From Oceanococcus sp051252075 (GTDB taxonomy: Bacteria > Pseudomonadota > Gammaproteobacteria > Nevskiales > Oceanococcaceae), in NCBI GenBank assembly GCA_051252075.1, contig JBPOFU010000002.1:74272-138271 (forward strand): a stretch of 64,000 bases of DNA. The letters run 5' to 3'. The notes under the pieces were generated by a model, which saw nothing but the letters and a program-made list of their open reading frames with translations, did not search any database and had not been told where the DNA came from. Of the stretch, positions 17,338-26,764 are shown in pieces. A program made the translations under genes and the position numbers. Position 1 is the stretch's first letter, and each line of letters starts with the position of its first letter.

Positions 17338-19986
17338 TTAATCCTCCGGATCGTAAGCCAAGTACGGTGCCAACCAACGCTCAGCTTCTTCCAAGGTCAT
17401 GCCTTTGCGCTGCGCATAATCTTTGAGCTGATCGGGGCCCAAGCGCCCGGTGACAAAATACTGCGATTCCGGGTGGGAGAAATACCAACCGGATACGGCG
17501 GCAGCGGGCCACATGGCATAACTTTCGGTCAGCGCAATACCTGCGTTCGCATCGACGTCGAGCAGCTGCCATAGCTTGGCTTTTTCGGTGTGCTCTGGGC
17601 ATGCGGCATAGCCTGGAGCAGGACGAATTCCTTGGTACTTTTCCGCGATGAGGGCGTGGTTATCCAGCTCCTCATCATTAGCGTAGCCCCAATATTCGCG
17701 CCGGGTTTTCTTATGCAGCAGTTCTGCGAATGCCTCGGCCAAGCGATCAGCCAAGGCTTCAATCATGATGGCTTGATAGTCATCATGATCAGCCTTGAAT
17801 GCTTTGACTTTTTCCTCGCAACCTATGCCGCAAGTCACCGCAAAAGCACCCATGTAATCGGTCGCTTCGTGGCCTGCCGGGGCAATAAAATCAGCCAATG
17901 AGCGGTTCGGCACGCCGGCTCTGTGGGCACCCTGCTGCCGCAGCATGTTCAACTGCAAACTTTCGCCATCAAGGCCTTGGACGCTGATGTCATCAGCACC
18001 GTTGCGTTGTGCCGGGAATAAGCCCAGAACTGCATTGGCGGTCAGCCAACCCTCCGCGATGATGCTATCCAACATCGTGTTGGCTTCTTCGAACAGCTTG
18101 CGCGCGGCCTCACCGGTGGTGGGGTTATTCAAAATATCCGGGTAGCGGCCTTTCATTTCCCAAGAGATAAAAAAGGGAGTCCAGTCGATGTGTTGGCGAA
18201 TTTCGTTGAGATCATAATCAGGCAAAACCGTGATGCCAGGATGCTTAGGTGCTGGCGGCACGTAGCCAGCCCAATCGATAGGCGTGGCATTAGCGCGCGC
18301 ATCCGCCAAGCTGAGCAATTTTTCCCGACCACGCTTAGAAGCGTGGCGCTCACGGATGCCGTCGTATTCCTTGTTCACTCCGGCCATGAATTCGTCTTTC
18401 GCGCCGGATAACAATTTGGATACTACGGTGACCGAGCGCGAAGCATCTTTGACCCAAACCACGGGATGCTGATAGGCGCCATCCACCTTCACTGCAGTGT
18501 GAGCACGCGATGTGGTGGCTCCACCGATCAACAACGGGATATCAAAACCTCTGCGCTGCATTTCGCTGGCGACAAAGACCATTTCATCCAGAGAAGGCGT
18601 TATCAGTCCGGACAGACCAATCACATCAACCTTTTCTTCTATCGCCACATCGAGAATTTTTGCCGCGGGCACCATAACGCCCAAATCGACGACATCATAG
18701 TTATTACATTGCAGCACCACGCCCACAATATTTTTGCCGATGTCATGCACATCACCCTTCACCGTGGCCATCAATATTTTGCCCTTGGCTTCGGTTTTGC
18801 CGTCTTTTTCTGCCTCTATGAATGGAATCAAGTGGGCGACCGCCTTTTTCATCACACGGGCGGATTTCACCACTTGAGGCAAAAACATTTTGCCGGCACC
18901 AAACAGATCGCCAACCACGTTCATGCCGTCCATTAACGGCCCTTCGATGACTTCGATTGTACGGCCACCGGCTGCGCTAATTTCCAGTCGCAACTCTTCG
19001 GCATCATGTTCAGCGAAATCCGCGATGCCCTTGACTAGCGAATAGGTAATGCGATCGCGTACCGGCTTTTCCCGCCACTCTTGGGTCACGACTTCAGCTT
19101 TTTCGCCCGTTCCTTTGTGCTGTTCCGCAATCTCCAGCAGACGCTCGGTCGAATCTGAACGGCGATTGAGAACAACGTCCTCTACTCGCTCCCGCAATTC
19201 GGCATCGAGGTCGTCATACACCGCCAATTGACCGGCGTTGACAATGCCCATGTCCATGCCCGCTTGTATAGCGTGATACAGGAACACTGAGTGTATCGCT
19301 TCACGTACCGGGTTGTTGCCACGAAAACTAAACGAAACATTGGAAACACCACCAGAGATATGCACACCGGGGCAGGTTTCCAATATACGTCGCGTGGCGC
19401 GGATAAAATCCACCGCATAATTGTTGTGTTCGTCGATACCGGTGGCGATAGCGAAAATATTCGGGTCGAAGATGATGTCTTCAGCGGCAATCCCCACCAC
19501 TTCTGTAAGTAGCTTAAAGCTGCGCTGGCAAATTTCGACCTTGCGCGCTTCGGTATCCGCTTGCCCGTCTTCATCAAAGGCCATGACCACCACCGCGGCC
19601 CCGTATCGGCGTACTTTTTGTGCTTGTGCCAGAAAGGATTCTTCACCCTCTTTCAGCGAAATGGAATTCACCACGCCTTTGCCCTGCACACATTTCAAGC
19701 CCGCTTCTATGACCTCCCATTTGGACGAGTCAATCATGACCGGCACACGGGAAATATCGGGTTCGGCCGCAATCAGATTCAAAAACCGCACCATCGCGGC
19801 CTTGGAATCCAACATCCCCTCATCCATATTGATATCGATGATTTGGGCGCCGCTTTCCACTTGCTGACGCGCGACTTCCAAGGCGGCATCGTAATCGCCA
19901 TCTTTGATCAAATTGCGAAACTTCGCTGATCCAGTCACGTTGGTGCGTTCACCAATATTGATGAATTGGGCTGTCGATTTACTCAT
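17338..19986 (-). CDS. metH: Cobalamin-dependent methionine synthase, C-terminal polypeptide (folate, B12 and activation domains)
   Basis: An 882-residue protein covering MetH from the pterin-binding domain on. FINIGERTNVTGS at the N-terminus opens the methyltetrahydrofolate-binding barrel; the cap and cobalamin domains follow with DVHDIGKN (about residue 412), whose His ligates cobalamin; the C-terminal SAM-dependent reactivation domain has RPAPGYAACPEH (about residue 795). It transfers the methyl group of methyltetrahydrofolate to homocysteine through B12, but lacks the homocysteine/zinc domain, which is encoded by the gene just upstream (77-base gap). The ATG with an upstream AAGAAGTG sequence sits exactly at the domain boundary, so this is a genuine split gene, as known from Xanthomonas-type bacteria, not a frameshift. 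Confidence 0.93.
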   Translation of the reverse strand: MSKSTAQFINIGERTNVTGSAKFRNLIKDGDYDAALEVARQQVESGAQIIDINMDEGMLDSKAAMVRFLNLIAAEPDISRVPVMIDSSKWEVIEAGLKCVQGKGVVNSISLKEGEESFLAQAQKVRRYGAAVVVMAFDEDGQADTEARKVEICQRSFKLLTEVVGIAAEDIIFDPNIFAIATGIDEHNNYAVDFIRATRRILETCPGVHISGGVSNVSFSFRGNNPVREAIHSVFLYHAIQAGMDMGIVNAGQLAVYDDLDAELRERVEDVVLNRRSDSTERLLEIAEQHKGTGEKAEVVTQEWREKPVRDRITYSLVKGIADFAEHDAEELRLEISAAGGRTIEVIEGPLMDGMNVVGDLFGAGKMFLPQVVKSARVMKKAVAHLIPFIEAEKDGKTEAKGKILMATVKGDVHDIGKNIVGVVLQCNNYDVVDLGVMVPAAKILDVAIEEKVDVIGLSGLITPSLDEMVFVASEMQRRGFDIPLLIGGATTSRAHTAVKVDGAYQHPVVWVKDASRSVTVVSKLLSGAKDEFMAGVNKEYDGIRERHASKRGREKLLSLADARANATPIDWAGYVPPAPKHPGITVLPDYDLNEIRQHIDWTPFFISWEMKGRYPDILNNPTTGEAARKLFEEANTMLDSIIAEGWLTANAVLGLFPAQRNGADDISVQGLDGESLQLNMLRQQGAHRAGVPNRSLADFIAPAGHEATDYMGAFAVTCGIGCEEKVKAFKADHDDYQAIMIEALADRLAEAFAELLHKKTRREYWGYANDEELDNHALIAEKYQGIRPAPGYAACPEHTEKAKLWQLLDVDANAGIALTESYAMWPAAAVSGWYFSHPESQYFVTGRLGPDQLKDYAQRKGMTLEEAERWLAPYLAYDPED

Positions 19987-20063
19987 GATTTTTCACTTCT
20001 TTCACGCTGAAATTTTGCAACGTGACTGCAGGTAGGCCGCTAAGCCGTTGTAACAAGGTGCGC

Positions 20064-21110
20064 TTAAGCCGCCGTATTGAACGGTTCTAAACCCGCCAAG
20101 CGCATGCGCCCATCGTGCTTGACAGGCTGGCGCGGCGAAACGCCTTCCACGGCTTTGGCAATGGCGGCAATATGTCCGGGCGTGGTGCCACAGCAACCAC
20201 CGACCAAATTCAGCAAGCCGGCCTCTGCCCATTCACGAATATGCACTGCCATTTCATCCGGGCTCAAATCATATTCACCAAATTCATTCGGCAAACCGGC
20301 ATTGGGATGCGCGCTCACCGCACATTCGGCGATGCGCGACAGTTCCGAAACATATTGCCGCAGCATGTCCGGACCTAATGCACAATTCAAGCCAAAAAAT
20401 AGCGGCTGGGCATGGCGTAGAGAATTGTAAAAAGCCTCTGTCGTTTGCCCAGACAATGTCCGACCAGACGCATCGGTAATGGTGCCGGAGATCATCACCG
20501 GCAAAGCCTCACGGCCATCAAAAAATTCAGCGATCGCATACAAGGCCGCCTTGGCATTTAAGGTATCAAAGATGGTTTCCACCAAGATGATGTCGGAGCC
20601 GCCATCTTCCAAGCCTTTTAACGCCTCCAGATAGGCCTCTACCAATTCATCAAAGCTGACGTTGCGGAAACCAGGATCATTCACCTGCGGTGATATCGAT
20701 GCCGTGCGATTGGTCGGCCCCAACACCCCAGCCACCCAGCGTGGGCGGTCTGCAGTGGCAAGCGCATCACAGGCTTCTCGCGCCAATTCAGCAGAGACCT
20801 TATTTAACTCATAGACAATCGATTCCATGCCGTAATCAGCCTGAGCAATCGAAGTCGAGTTGAATGTGTTGGTTTCGACAATATCGGCGCCGGCCTGCAA
20901 ATACGCGCTGTGAATCTCACGAATAACCTCCGGCTGACTGAGCGATAACAGGTCGTTATTGCCTTTAACGTCCTGCCCCCAATCCGCGAAGCGCTCGCCT
21001 CGATATCCTGCCTCATCGAAATTATGCTGCTGAATCTGGGTGCCCATACCACCATCCAAAACCAGGATGCGTTGGGCTAAATGTTGGCGAAGTTGTTCGC
21101 TGGCAGACAC
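20064..21110 (-). CDS. metH: Cobalamin-dependent methionine synthase, N-terminal homocysteine-binding polypeptide
   Basis: A 348-residue homocysteine S-methyltransferase domain. LDGGMGTQIQ opens the barrel; zinc ligands are the Cys in GLNCALGP and the pair in GGCCGTTPGH near the C-terminus. It should work in trans with the 882-residue protein encoded next, together making about 1230 residues, the size of intact MetH. I start it at GTG 21110, which has AAGGAG 6-7 bases upstream; an upstream extension to 21161 would run through that ribosome-binding site. Divergent from rubredoxin with about 90 bases between. No cobalamin riboswitch is visible in that gap. Confidence 0.92.
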   Translation of the reverse strand: MSASEQLRQHLAQRILVLDGGMGTQIQQHNFDEAGYRGERFADWGQDVKGNNDLLSLSQPEVIREIHSAYLQAGADIVETNTFNSTSIAQADYGMESIVYELNKVSAELAREACDALATADRPRWVAGVLGPTNRTASISPQVNDPGFRNVSFDELVEAYLEALKGLEDGGSDIILVETIFDTLNAKAALYAIAEFFDGREALPVMISGTITDASGRTLSGQTTEAFYNSLRHAQPLFFGLNCALGPDMLRQYVSELSRIAECAVSAHPNAGLPNEFGEYDLSPDEMAVHIREWAEAGLLNLVGGCCGTTPGHIAAIAKAVEGVSPRQPVKHDGRMRLAGLEPFNTAA

Positions 21111-21200
21111 GTATATCTCCTTATCCGGATAGGCGGATATATTAGAACATCCGCGGCACAAAGGCTATTATCCGCGACCCCACAAATTATCAACACTGCA

Positions 21201-21374
21201 ATGGCAAATAAAATCTGGCGCTGTCTGGTCTGCGATTTCGAATATAACGAAGCCGAAGGCTTGCCTGATGAAGGTATCGCACCTGGCACAGCTTGGGACG
21301 ATGTACCGGATGACTGGACCTGCCCCGACTGTGGCGCCCCCAAGTCCGATTTCGAGATGGTAGAAGTCGGCTAA
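21201..21374 (+). CDS. rubA: Rubredoxin
   Basis: A 57-residue one-iron electron carrier. The two Cys pairs that bind iron are CLVC and CPDC, with the conserved EGLPDEGIAPGTAWDDVPDDW between them. Length is standard for a single-domain rubredoxin. In Pseudomonas-like bacteria such rubredoxins serve alkane hydroxylase or oxidative-stress reductases; no partner oxidase or rubredoxin reductase is in the window. Divergent from metH. Confidence 0.95.
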   Translation: MANKIWRCLVCDFEYNEAEGLPDEGIAPGTAWDDVPDDWTCPDCGAPKSDFEMVEVG

Positions 21375-21432
21375 GACTGGCTACTGGCGTGACGCCTTTT
21401 TTGGTGTGCGCCTGATACAGCCAACAAAAGTA

Positions 21433-21464
21433 TTGACCGCTGCAAACAGCAGCATTGTTATACT
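21433..21464 (+). promoter_or_regulatory. Possible sigma-70 promoter of the TetR gene
   Basis: TTGACC at 21433 and, 17 bases on, TGTTAT (21456-21461); an alternative -10, TATACT, overlaps at 21459 with a 20-base spacer. It lies just ahead of the palindromic operator candidate, as expected for an autorepressed gene. Confidence 0.35.
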
Positions 21465-21471
21465 GCCAAGG

Positions 21472-21491
21472 AATTAACCGATCGGATAATT
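21472..21491. promoter_or_regulatory. Palindromic operator candidate before the TetR gene
   Basis: AATTAACCGATCGGATAATT is a 20-base inverted repeat with a single mismatched pair (AATTA-A-CCGA / TCGG-A-TAATT). It ends 4 bases before the ATG of the TetR family gene and lies between its likely promoter and start, the usual position of a TetR self-repression site. Confidence 0.55.
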
Positions 21492-21495
21492 TTCC

Positions 21496-22134
21496 ATGGC
21501 GCGCAAGCCCGTGAGCGAACAAGGCGACACTCTTAAGCGCATCCGCGAACAAGCCTTTTTGATGTTTGGACGCTACGGTTTCGATGGCGTATCTATGCTC
21601 ACCGTGGCCAAAGCTGCTGGCATCACCAAAGCCGCGTTGTACTGGCATTTCGACAGCAAAGAGGCTCTGTTTCTTGACGGCCAGCGCCAGTTGCACCAAT
21701 TGTTTAATCACCATGTTCTCGGCCGCATGGGCTCTGTGAACGACAGTGGTCAGCAATTGTGTGAAATGTTTTACGGTGTCGTTGATCTGTTAAGAGACGA
21801 GCGCATTCGCAATGGTGTGGCGGGTTATTGGCTGGGCTCATCCAGCCTCAACACCAATGCCGCCATTCAGGCACACAGACGTTTTGAGCAAGCGTCAATC
21901 GACGCTGTGGAGTCGGTTATGCAGCGCGCAATTGACGCCGGCATTATGCACACGGACATACCCTGCAATGACATGGCGCGCGTCACTGTAGCGATATGGG
22001 AAGGGATCGTGCTACCGCTACGAGTAGAGCCGTTTGAGGTCATTGAGCGCTTAATTCTCACCATGGGCAAAACCTACTTTCGCGCCCATCGCGCTGATGC
22101 ATTAGCGAAACAGCTTAATCAATCCTCAGGGTAA
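21496..22134 (+). CDS. TetR/AcrR family transcriptional regulator
   Basis: A 212-residue repressor. The N-terminal helix-turn-helix is clear: FLMFGRYGFDGVSMLTVAKA, then AGITKAALYWHFDSKEALF. The C-terminal ligand domain is specific to this protein, with no family assignment. It is not next to an efflux pump or an oxidase; rubredoxin upstream is the only same-strand neighbour, and the RND pump lies 18 kb away. The palindrome immediately upstream suggests autoregulation. The ligand and targets are unknown. Confidence 0.9.
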   Translation: MARKPVSEQGDTLKRIREQAFLMFGRYGFDGVSMLTVAKAAGITKAALYWHFDSKEALFLDGQRQLHQLFNHHVLGRMGSVNDSGQQLCEMFYGVVDLLRDERIRNGVAGYWLGSSSLNTNAAIQAHRRFEQASIDAVESVMQRAIDAGIMHTDIPCNDMARVTVAIWEGIVLPLRVEPFEVIERLILTMGKTYFRAHRADALAKQLNQSSG

Positions 22135-22138
22135 TTCG

Positions 22139-22423
22139 CTACCAACTGTTCGCTGCGGTGCTGGAAACAGGTTCGCTACCCAGCATTTCGCGCAAGCCTT
22201 CGCGCACCAACTGCTGACACCACGCCAAATCACGACCACTTTGGTGACAATTTTCTAGCGCTTGAACCGACCGCTGCGCTAACCATTGGCGCTGTTCCTC
22301 ACGCAGCTGTGCGTGCGGCCATTGAGCTTCAATGCTGGCCACATAATCAGCATGAGACGGCTGCGAGGCCATCGCCAAAGCTGGCAGCAGGACTAAAGCC
22401 GCACAAAGTAGCAATTGACGCAT
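22139..22423 (-). CDS. Small exported protein of unknown function
   Basis: A 94-residue protein with a clear cleavable signal peptide (MRQLLLCAALVLLPALAMA, cut before SQP). The mature part of about 75 residues is helical and charged, rich in Gln, Glu and Arg, with two Cys (in ENCHQS and AWCQQL) that could form a disulfide in the periplasm. I recognise no family. Convergent with the TetR gene, 4 bases between stops. Confidence 0.6.
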   Translation of the reverse strand: MRQLLLCAALVLLPALAMASQPSHADYVASIEAQWPHAQLREEQRQWLAQRSVQALENCHQSGRDLAWCQQLVREGLREMLGSEPVSSTAANSW

Positions 22424-22614
22424 GGTCCGGCCCTTCTCTAATGACGAGGGCTTAGTGGATCACGCCCAGGGTCAAAAAAACGTCAACATCAAAATGTAAA
22501 AACTTCCGCGCGAATCGACTAAAGGTTTATCGTGTCATTCCGATAAGCACAGCAAGCCTTATTGAGCGAGCCCACTGTGGCGCGCCTTTCGAATTGCAGA
22601 ATGTGGAGCGCGAA

Positions 22615-23844
22615 ATGAGCTATGGCCGTCTACAGGCCTTGGTGGCCGATGATGACCCCATTTCAAGAGGAATCGTTGCCGAACAACTTTTGAGTTTGGG
22701 CGTAGGCAGTGTGCGCTCCGCCAGCTCCGGCAATGCCGCTCTACGGCAACTCAAAGAACACCCCGAAATCAATCTCCTAATCACAGATTTGAAAATGCCA
22801 GACATGGATGGCATCGCATTACTGCGTGAACTGGAATCGTTGTCTCCACGGCTTGGAGTCATCATCATGAGCGCGCTTGGCAACAAGATTCTGCGCGCAG
22901 CGGAGACTATCGGTGGCGGCCATAAGCTTGATGTTCTAGGTATTGCCGAAAAACCTATTCGTCGAAAATATCTAGAGCAATTGCTGGCCAAAGCCCCGCA
23001 AAAATTCACCCAGTCGCCGTCAAGTGCCAGCAACATTCGCAGTGCCAATATAGTGAATCCACAAGATATCACTGACGCACTGGAGAATGATCAACACTTG
23101 ATCGTCGTGCAACCCGAAATTGACGCCATCTCCGGCCTTTTTGTCGGTCTAGAGGTGCTCAGCCGCTGGTCACATCCTCAATTGTCTCTCCACTCGCCAG
23201 GCGATGTCATAGAGACGGCAGAAGCCGCTGGATTGATGTCTGCACTGCTCCGATCCACTATGAGAAAAGCTGGAAAGGCGTGGCAACGCTGGGCCCATGA
23301 TGGTTTATCCCCAACTATAAGCATTAACTTGTCGAATCAAAATTTGGCCGACGCTGATCTGCCAGAATGGCTGCAGGAGGAGTGTCGCCGGCACAGGTTG
23401 TCTCCAGAAAATGTGATATTGGAAATTACCGAAACGGCTGTCCCTTCTTCGGCCACGGTCAACTTAGAAGTCGCATTCCGACTTGGGCTCAGCGGCTTCA
23501 GACTGTCCATTGATGATTTTGGCACTGGCCATTCCAACTTGCGCCAACTACAAGACATGCCTTTCCATCAATTGAAAATTGATAAATCATTTGTTGATCA
23601 AATTGAGGATTCCTTCGAGGCGCGCACTATTATTGAATCCAGCTTGCAGCTGGCGCACAACTTGGGCCTGACTACGGTTGCTGAAGGTGTGGAAACTCTC
23701 GGCCAACTCAACGCGCTGCGTGACATGGGCTGCACCCTCATTCAGGGCTATTTATTGGCTCGCCCTATGCCACCTGAAAATTTAGCGGCATGGGCCAAGC
23801 AGCACGCGAATCGTGTTCAGTCTTTGCGAGCTCGCGCGGTTTGA
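22615..23844 (+). CDS. Response regulator with EAL domain (cyclic-di-GMP phosphodiesterase)
   Basis: A 409-residue REC-EAL protein. The receiver has the acidic pair at residues 12-14, phosphoacceptor Asp 58 in LLITDLKMPD, and the switch Lys in IAEKPI. The EAL domain keeps the catalytic set: ExLxR as EVLSR, Asn in NLSNQNL, ITET, DDFGTGHSN, KIDKSFV, AEGVET and a final GYLLARPMP, so active hydrolysis of cyclic-di-GMP to pGpG is expected. The layout recalls VieA without its DNA-binding domain. Start at ATG 22615 (GGAG 6 bases before). It overlaps the convergent hybrid kinase by 28 bases; that kinase ends in an Hpt domain that could phosphorylate it. Confidence 0.92.
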   Translation: MSYGRLQALVADDDPISRGIVAEQLLSLGVGSVRSASSGNAALRQLKEHPEINLLITDLKMPDMDGIALLRELESLSPRLGVIIMSALGNKILRAAETIGGGHKLDVLGIAEKPIRRKYLEQLLAKAPQKFTQSPSSASNIRSANIVNPQDITDALENDQHLIVVQPEIDAISGLFVGLEVLSRWSHPQLSLHSPGDVIETAEAAGLMSALLRSTMRKAGKAWQRWAHDGLSPTISINLSNQNLADADLPEWLQEECRRHRLSPENVILEITETAVPSSATVNLEVAFRLGLSGFRLSIDDFGTGHSNLRQLQDMPFHQLKIDKSFVDQIEDSFEARTIIESSLQLAHNLGLTTVAEGVETLGQLNALRDMGCTLIQGYLLARPMPPENLAAWAKQHANRVQSLRARAV

Positions 23845-26753
23845 ACCAATCGAGCCAGCGCCTGCTCGAAAGCATCGAAATCCACTTGCAAGTCGACCAA
23901 AATATCGCGCACCGATTCTTGCCCGCCAGACAAGTCCTGCTCCAAGCGTTCTAGCGTTTCCACCAGCTTAACGGCCCCCAAAGAACCGCCCGAGCCCTTT
24001 AAGCGATGAGTCAAGGCTCTCAGCTCGTCCCTATCGTTTTGCTGCACAGCCTGAGTGCAGGCCTGCAGCAACGGACGATTGGTCTCAGAAAAGAGTTGCG
24101 CCAAGCCAGGCAAGCCAAACAGATCATCGCCGATAACTTCGTGCAACAGGTCCAAATTCAATATGCCGCGATCCACGGCTTCCACCACCGCCACATCCGA
24201 GGAAGCTGTTTCAGAGGCACCCAGCGTATCCGCACCTTCCAACCTGCGCGGCAAGCCTAGCCCGCTCAAACACGCTTGCAATTCAATCATTCGCAATGGT
24301 TTTTTCAGCTTTTGATTAATACCGCGCGCGGCCAATTGCTCCTCGTCGGCGGCACTCGAGCTGGCAGATAACACCACAACAGGCAATTCTTTGAGATAGG
24401 GGTTGGAGGACCGCCGCAGCCGACTCACCAGACCGTAGCCATCCAGATTCGGCATATGTAAGTCTGTAATTACCAGATCAACATTTTCGTGTACGGCCAA
24501 CTCTGATAAGGCGTGTTCACCATCGGTACAGGCGATAACGCGACAGCCTAAGCCTGACAATTGTCCCTGCAATAGCTCACGATTCACCGTTTGGTCTTCC
24601 GCAATCAGGATCGTCGCGTCGAATAAAGTGAGATGAGCCTCTTCGGCCTGCAAGATAGCCTTATCGTGCACCGCCAACCCAGCGAGCAGCCTTGCTAAAC
24701 CACTAAGTCTGATTGGCCGCTGCAAACATTCGGTCACGCTGTTCACAGCATCGATGCGCTCGACCATTAGCTGCGAGCCACTGCTAGCATCAGACTCATA
24801 AACTCTTAAATTGCTGCCGCCCTTGTCTGCAGCGTCAACAAATTGCGCCCCCGCTTCTAACAAGTACGGACGCCAACACGCCACTTCATCTTCGTCCAAA
24901 TCCAGCTCGACCAAGAAACCCAGCAATGGGCGCTCTACGCTGGGCAATGGCCCCGCTAACAACGACAAAGCCAGGCGCACATAGAACGATGAGCCTTGCC
25001 CCGCTTGCGATTCAACCCCGATCTCCCCTTCCATCAAGCTGACCAGCCCATCACAGATAGCCAAACCCAAACCTGATCCGCCAAAGCGCCGCGTAGTGGT
25101 CGAATCCGCCTGTGCAAAACGTTGAAAAATCTTATCTATCGCCTCTTCTGGCACGCCGATTCCGGTGTCCTTCACCACGAATTCAACCTGGACCAATCCA
25201 TTTTCAATAGGACGAACCGACAAGCTCAAGGTGACCGAGCCCACGGAGGTGAATTTGATCGCATTTGAAACTAAATTGAGCAAAATTTGACGAATTTTCC
25301 CCTGATCCCCAAGCAATTGACGGGGGCAATCACGGTCGATGATCAGCTTGAGGCGCAAGCCTTTTTGCCGAGCGGTCAAACCAACCAACTCCGCAACGGA
25401 TTCCAAAAGATGAACCGGATCAAAATCCACTTTCTCTACTTCGCCGGCGCCCGCTTCCAAGCGTGAGTAGTCGAGCACGTCATTGATGATGCCAAGCAAA
25501 TTCCCAGTGGATTCATGCACCATCACTGCCATACGATGAGCTTCTGGTGGCAATTCACTACGCTTTAGCAATTCCGTAAGCCCTAAAACGCCACTCATAG
25601 GTGTGCGAATCTCGTGGCTCATAGTCGCCAAAAACCGTGATTTCGCTTCGCTGGCAGCTTCCGCGCCATGCAGCTGTTCCAAGCGCTCACTTAGCCACAC
25701 CAAGGTATCGCGCAAGGCATCCACTTCATCGGCATACCAACGCCGAGGAGAGGCCTGCAGAAGATCAGCGCGAGTATCTTCGTAAGCATCGCTCTTTGAT
25801 AGCTTAGGCAATACAAATGTGACCTGACGCAAACGAGACAGCGTGGTGCTCAGTATCAATAAAAGCACCAGGCTAGACAGCACAATGATCAGCAACTGCC
25901 AAAATATTTGCTGTATGGCTTGCTGCCGCGCCAATGCCTTACGCTGAGTGATATCGCGAAACAAGATGGCGTCCAGACCCACGTCCCGCCCTCCAAATGC
26001 GCCCAAACTAACTCTTCGGTAGACATAATTATGTCCCGCGAGGGTAGCTTCCGCCGATGGCGCAGCACTGATTCGGTTTAGAAACTGCTCCAGCTTTTCC
26101 TTGGGAACCTTGTCACGCATGGTTCGTGCAATCAAAGGGGCTTGCTCTTCGTTTTGATAGAAAACTAAATCCCCACCGGTCAGCGCCGCGTAAACCGGCA
26201 AGACTTCCGCCAGCGGCGCGGCCAGCATCAAAACCGATTCCTCACCTGCAACTTGGCCAGGCACCGCTATAACCAATTCACACTCATCCAAACAATTTAG
26301 ACGCATCGTGGGCCGAAACGATGCGCCCACTTGCTGCAAGAGGCGCCGCTGCACAGCATCTGACATCCCACTTCGAATTCCAGCAGGCGACCAGCTCGAA
26401 ATAACTTCAGCGGATTCGCGAAACACCTTTAGCCAATTTAAGCGCGCAAAAATGTCGGGAGAATTCTCTATGTAGCGATGCAATGCTTCGGCATCTTCAA
26501 TGGATATGACATTCGCGAGTTCATTGGCGATATGGGCATACTCGCTGCGCACTTGATTCAGCAAGTTGACTAAGACTCGCTGATCTCCTTCCAACTGCTC
26601 CGCGGTTTTTTCTTGTAGGTGCTGATCAAGCACACGCCAATACTGAATTGACATCAAACTGCCTAACAGGATGAATGCGACAAAACATGGAATCGATAGC
26701 TTCCAGAGCAGACTGAGCCGGCGTCCTCGATTGGCCAGAGAAATCGTATCCAA
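23817..26753 (-). CDS. Hybrid sensor histidine kinase with receiver and Hpt domains
   Basis: A 978-residue inner-membrane kinase. A transmembrane helix at residues 15-35, a periplasmic sensor to about 284, a second helix (about 285-310), then HisKA with ATMSHEIRTPMSG (His about 378), an HATPase with NLVSNAIKFT and DTGIGVPEEA and GSGLGLAI, a receiver with VITDLHMPNLDG (about 760) and a C-terminal Hpt domain with LTHRLKGSGG (about 915). A full phosphorelay His-Asp-His is therefore present and needs an outside response regulator; the REC-EAL protein encoded opposite is the obvious candidate. The start is a TTG 11 bases after the porin stop, with AAGG unusually close, so the true start is uncertain. 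Third gene of the PstS-like/porin/kinase operon. Confidence 0.92.
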   Translation of the reverse strand: MDTISLANRGRRLSLLWKLSIPCFVAFILLGSLMSIQYWRVLDQHLQEKTAEQLEGDQRVLVNLLNQVRSEYAHIANELANVISIEDAEALHRYIENSPDIFARLNWLKVFRESAEVISSWSPAGIRSGMSDAVQRRLLQQVGASFRPTMRLNCLDECELVIAVPGQVAGEESVLMLAAPLAEVLPVYAALTGGDLVFYQNEEQAPLIARTMRDKVPKEKLEQFLNRISAAPSAEATLAGHNYVYRRVSLGAFGGRDVGLDAILFRDITQRKALARQQAIQQIFWQLLIIVLSSLVLLLILSTTLSRLRQVTFVLPKLSKSDAYEDTRADLLQASPRRWYADEVDALRDTLVWLSERLEQLHGAEAASEAKSRFLATMSHEIRTPMSGVLGLTELLKRSELPPEAHRMAVMVHESTGNLLGIINDVLDYSRLEAGAGEVEKVDFDPVHLLESVAELVGLTARQKGLRLKLIIDRDCPRQLLGDQGKIRQILLNLVSNAIKFTSVGSVTLSLSVRPIENGLVQVEFVVKDTGIGVPEEAIDKIFQRFAQADSTTTRRFGGSGLGLAICDGLVSLMEGEIGVESQAGQGSSFYVRLALSLLAGPLPSVERPLLGFLVELDLDEDEVACWRPYLLEAGAQFVDAADKGGSNLRVYESDASSGSQLMVERIDAVNSVTECLQRPIRLSGLARLLAGLAVHDKAILQAEEAHLTLFDATILIAEDQTVNRELLQGQLSGLGCRVIACTDGEHALSELAVHENVDLVITDLHMPNLDGYGLVSRLRRSSNPYLKELPVVVLSASSSAADEEQLAARGINQKLKKPLRMIELQACLSGLGLPRRLEGADTLGASETASSDVAVVEAVDRGILNLDLLHEVIGDDLFGLPGLAQLFSETNRPLLQACTQAVQQNDRDELRALTHRLKGSGGSLGAVKLVETLERLEQDLSGGQESVRDILVDLQVDFDAFEQALARLVQTARARKD

Positions 26754-26764
26754 GCCTTACATGC

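Noticed and set aside
19987..20063. Frameshift or pseudogene explanation for the split metH
   Set aside because: Each half has its own start signal, the break is exactly between domains and all catalytic residues are intact in both.
21111..21200. Cobalamin or SAM riboswitch before metH
   Set aside because: The gap is only about 90 bases, divergent, and no B12-box or SAM-riboswitch core was found.
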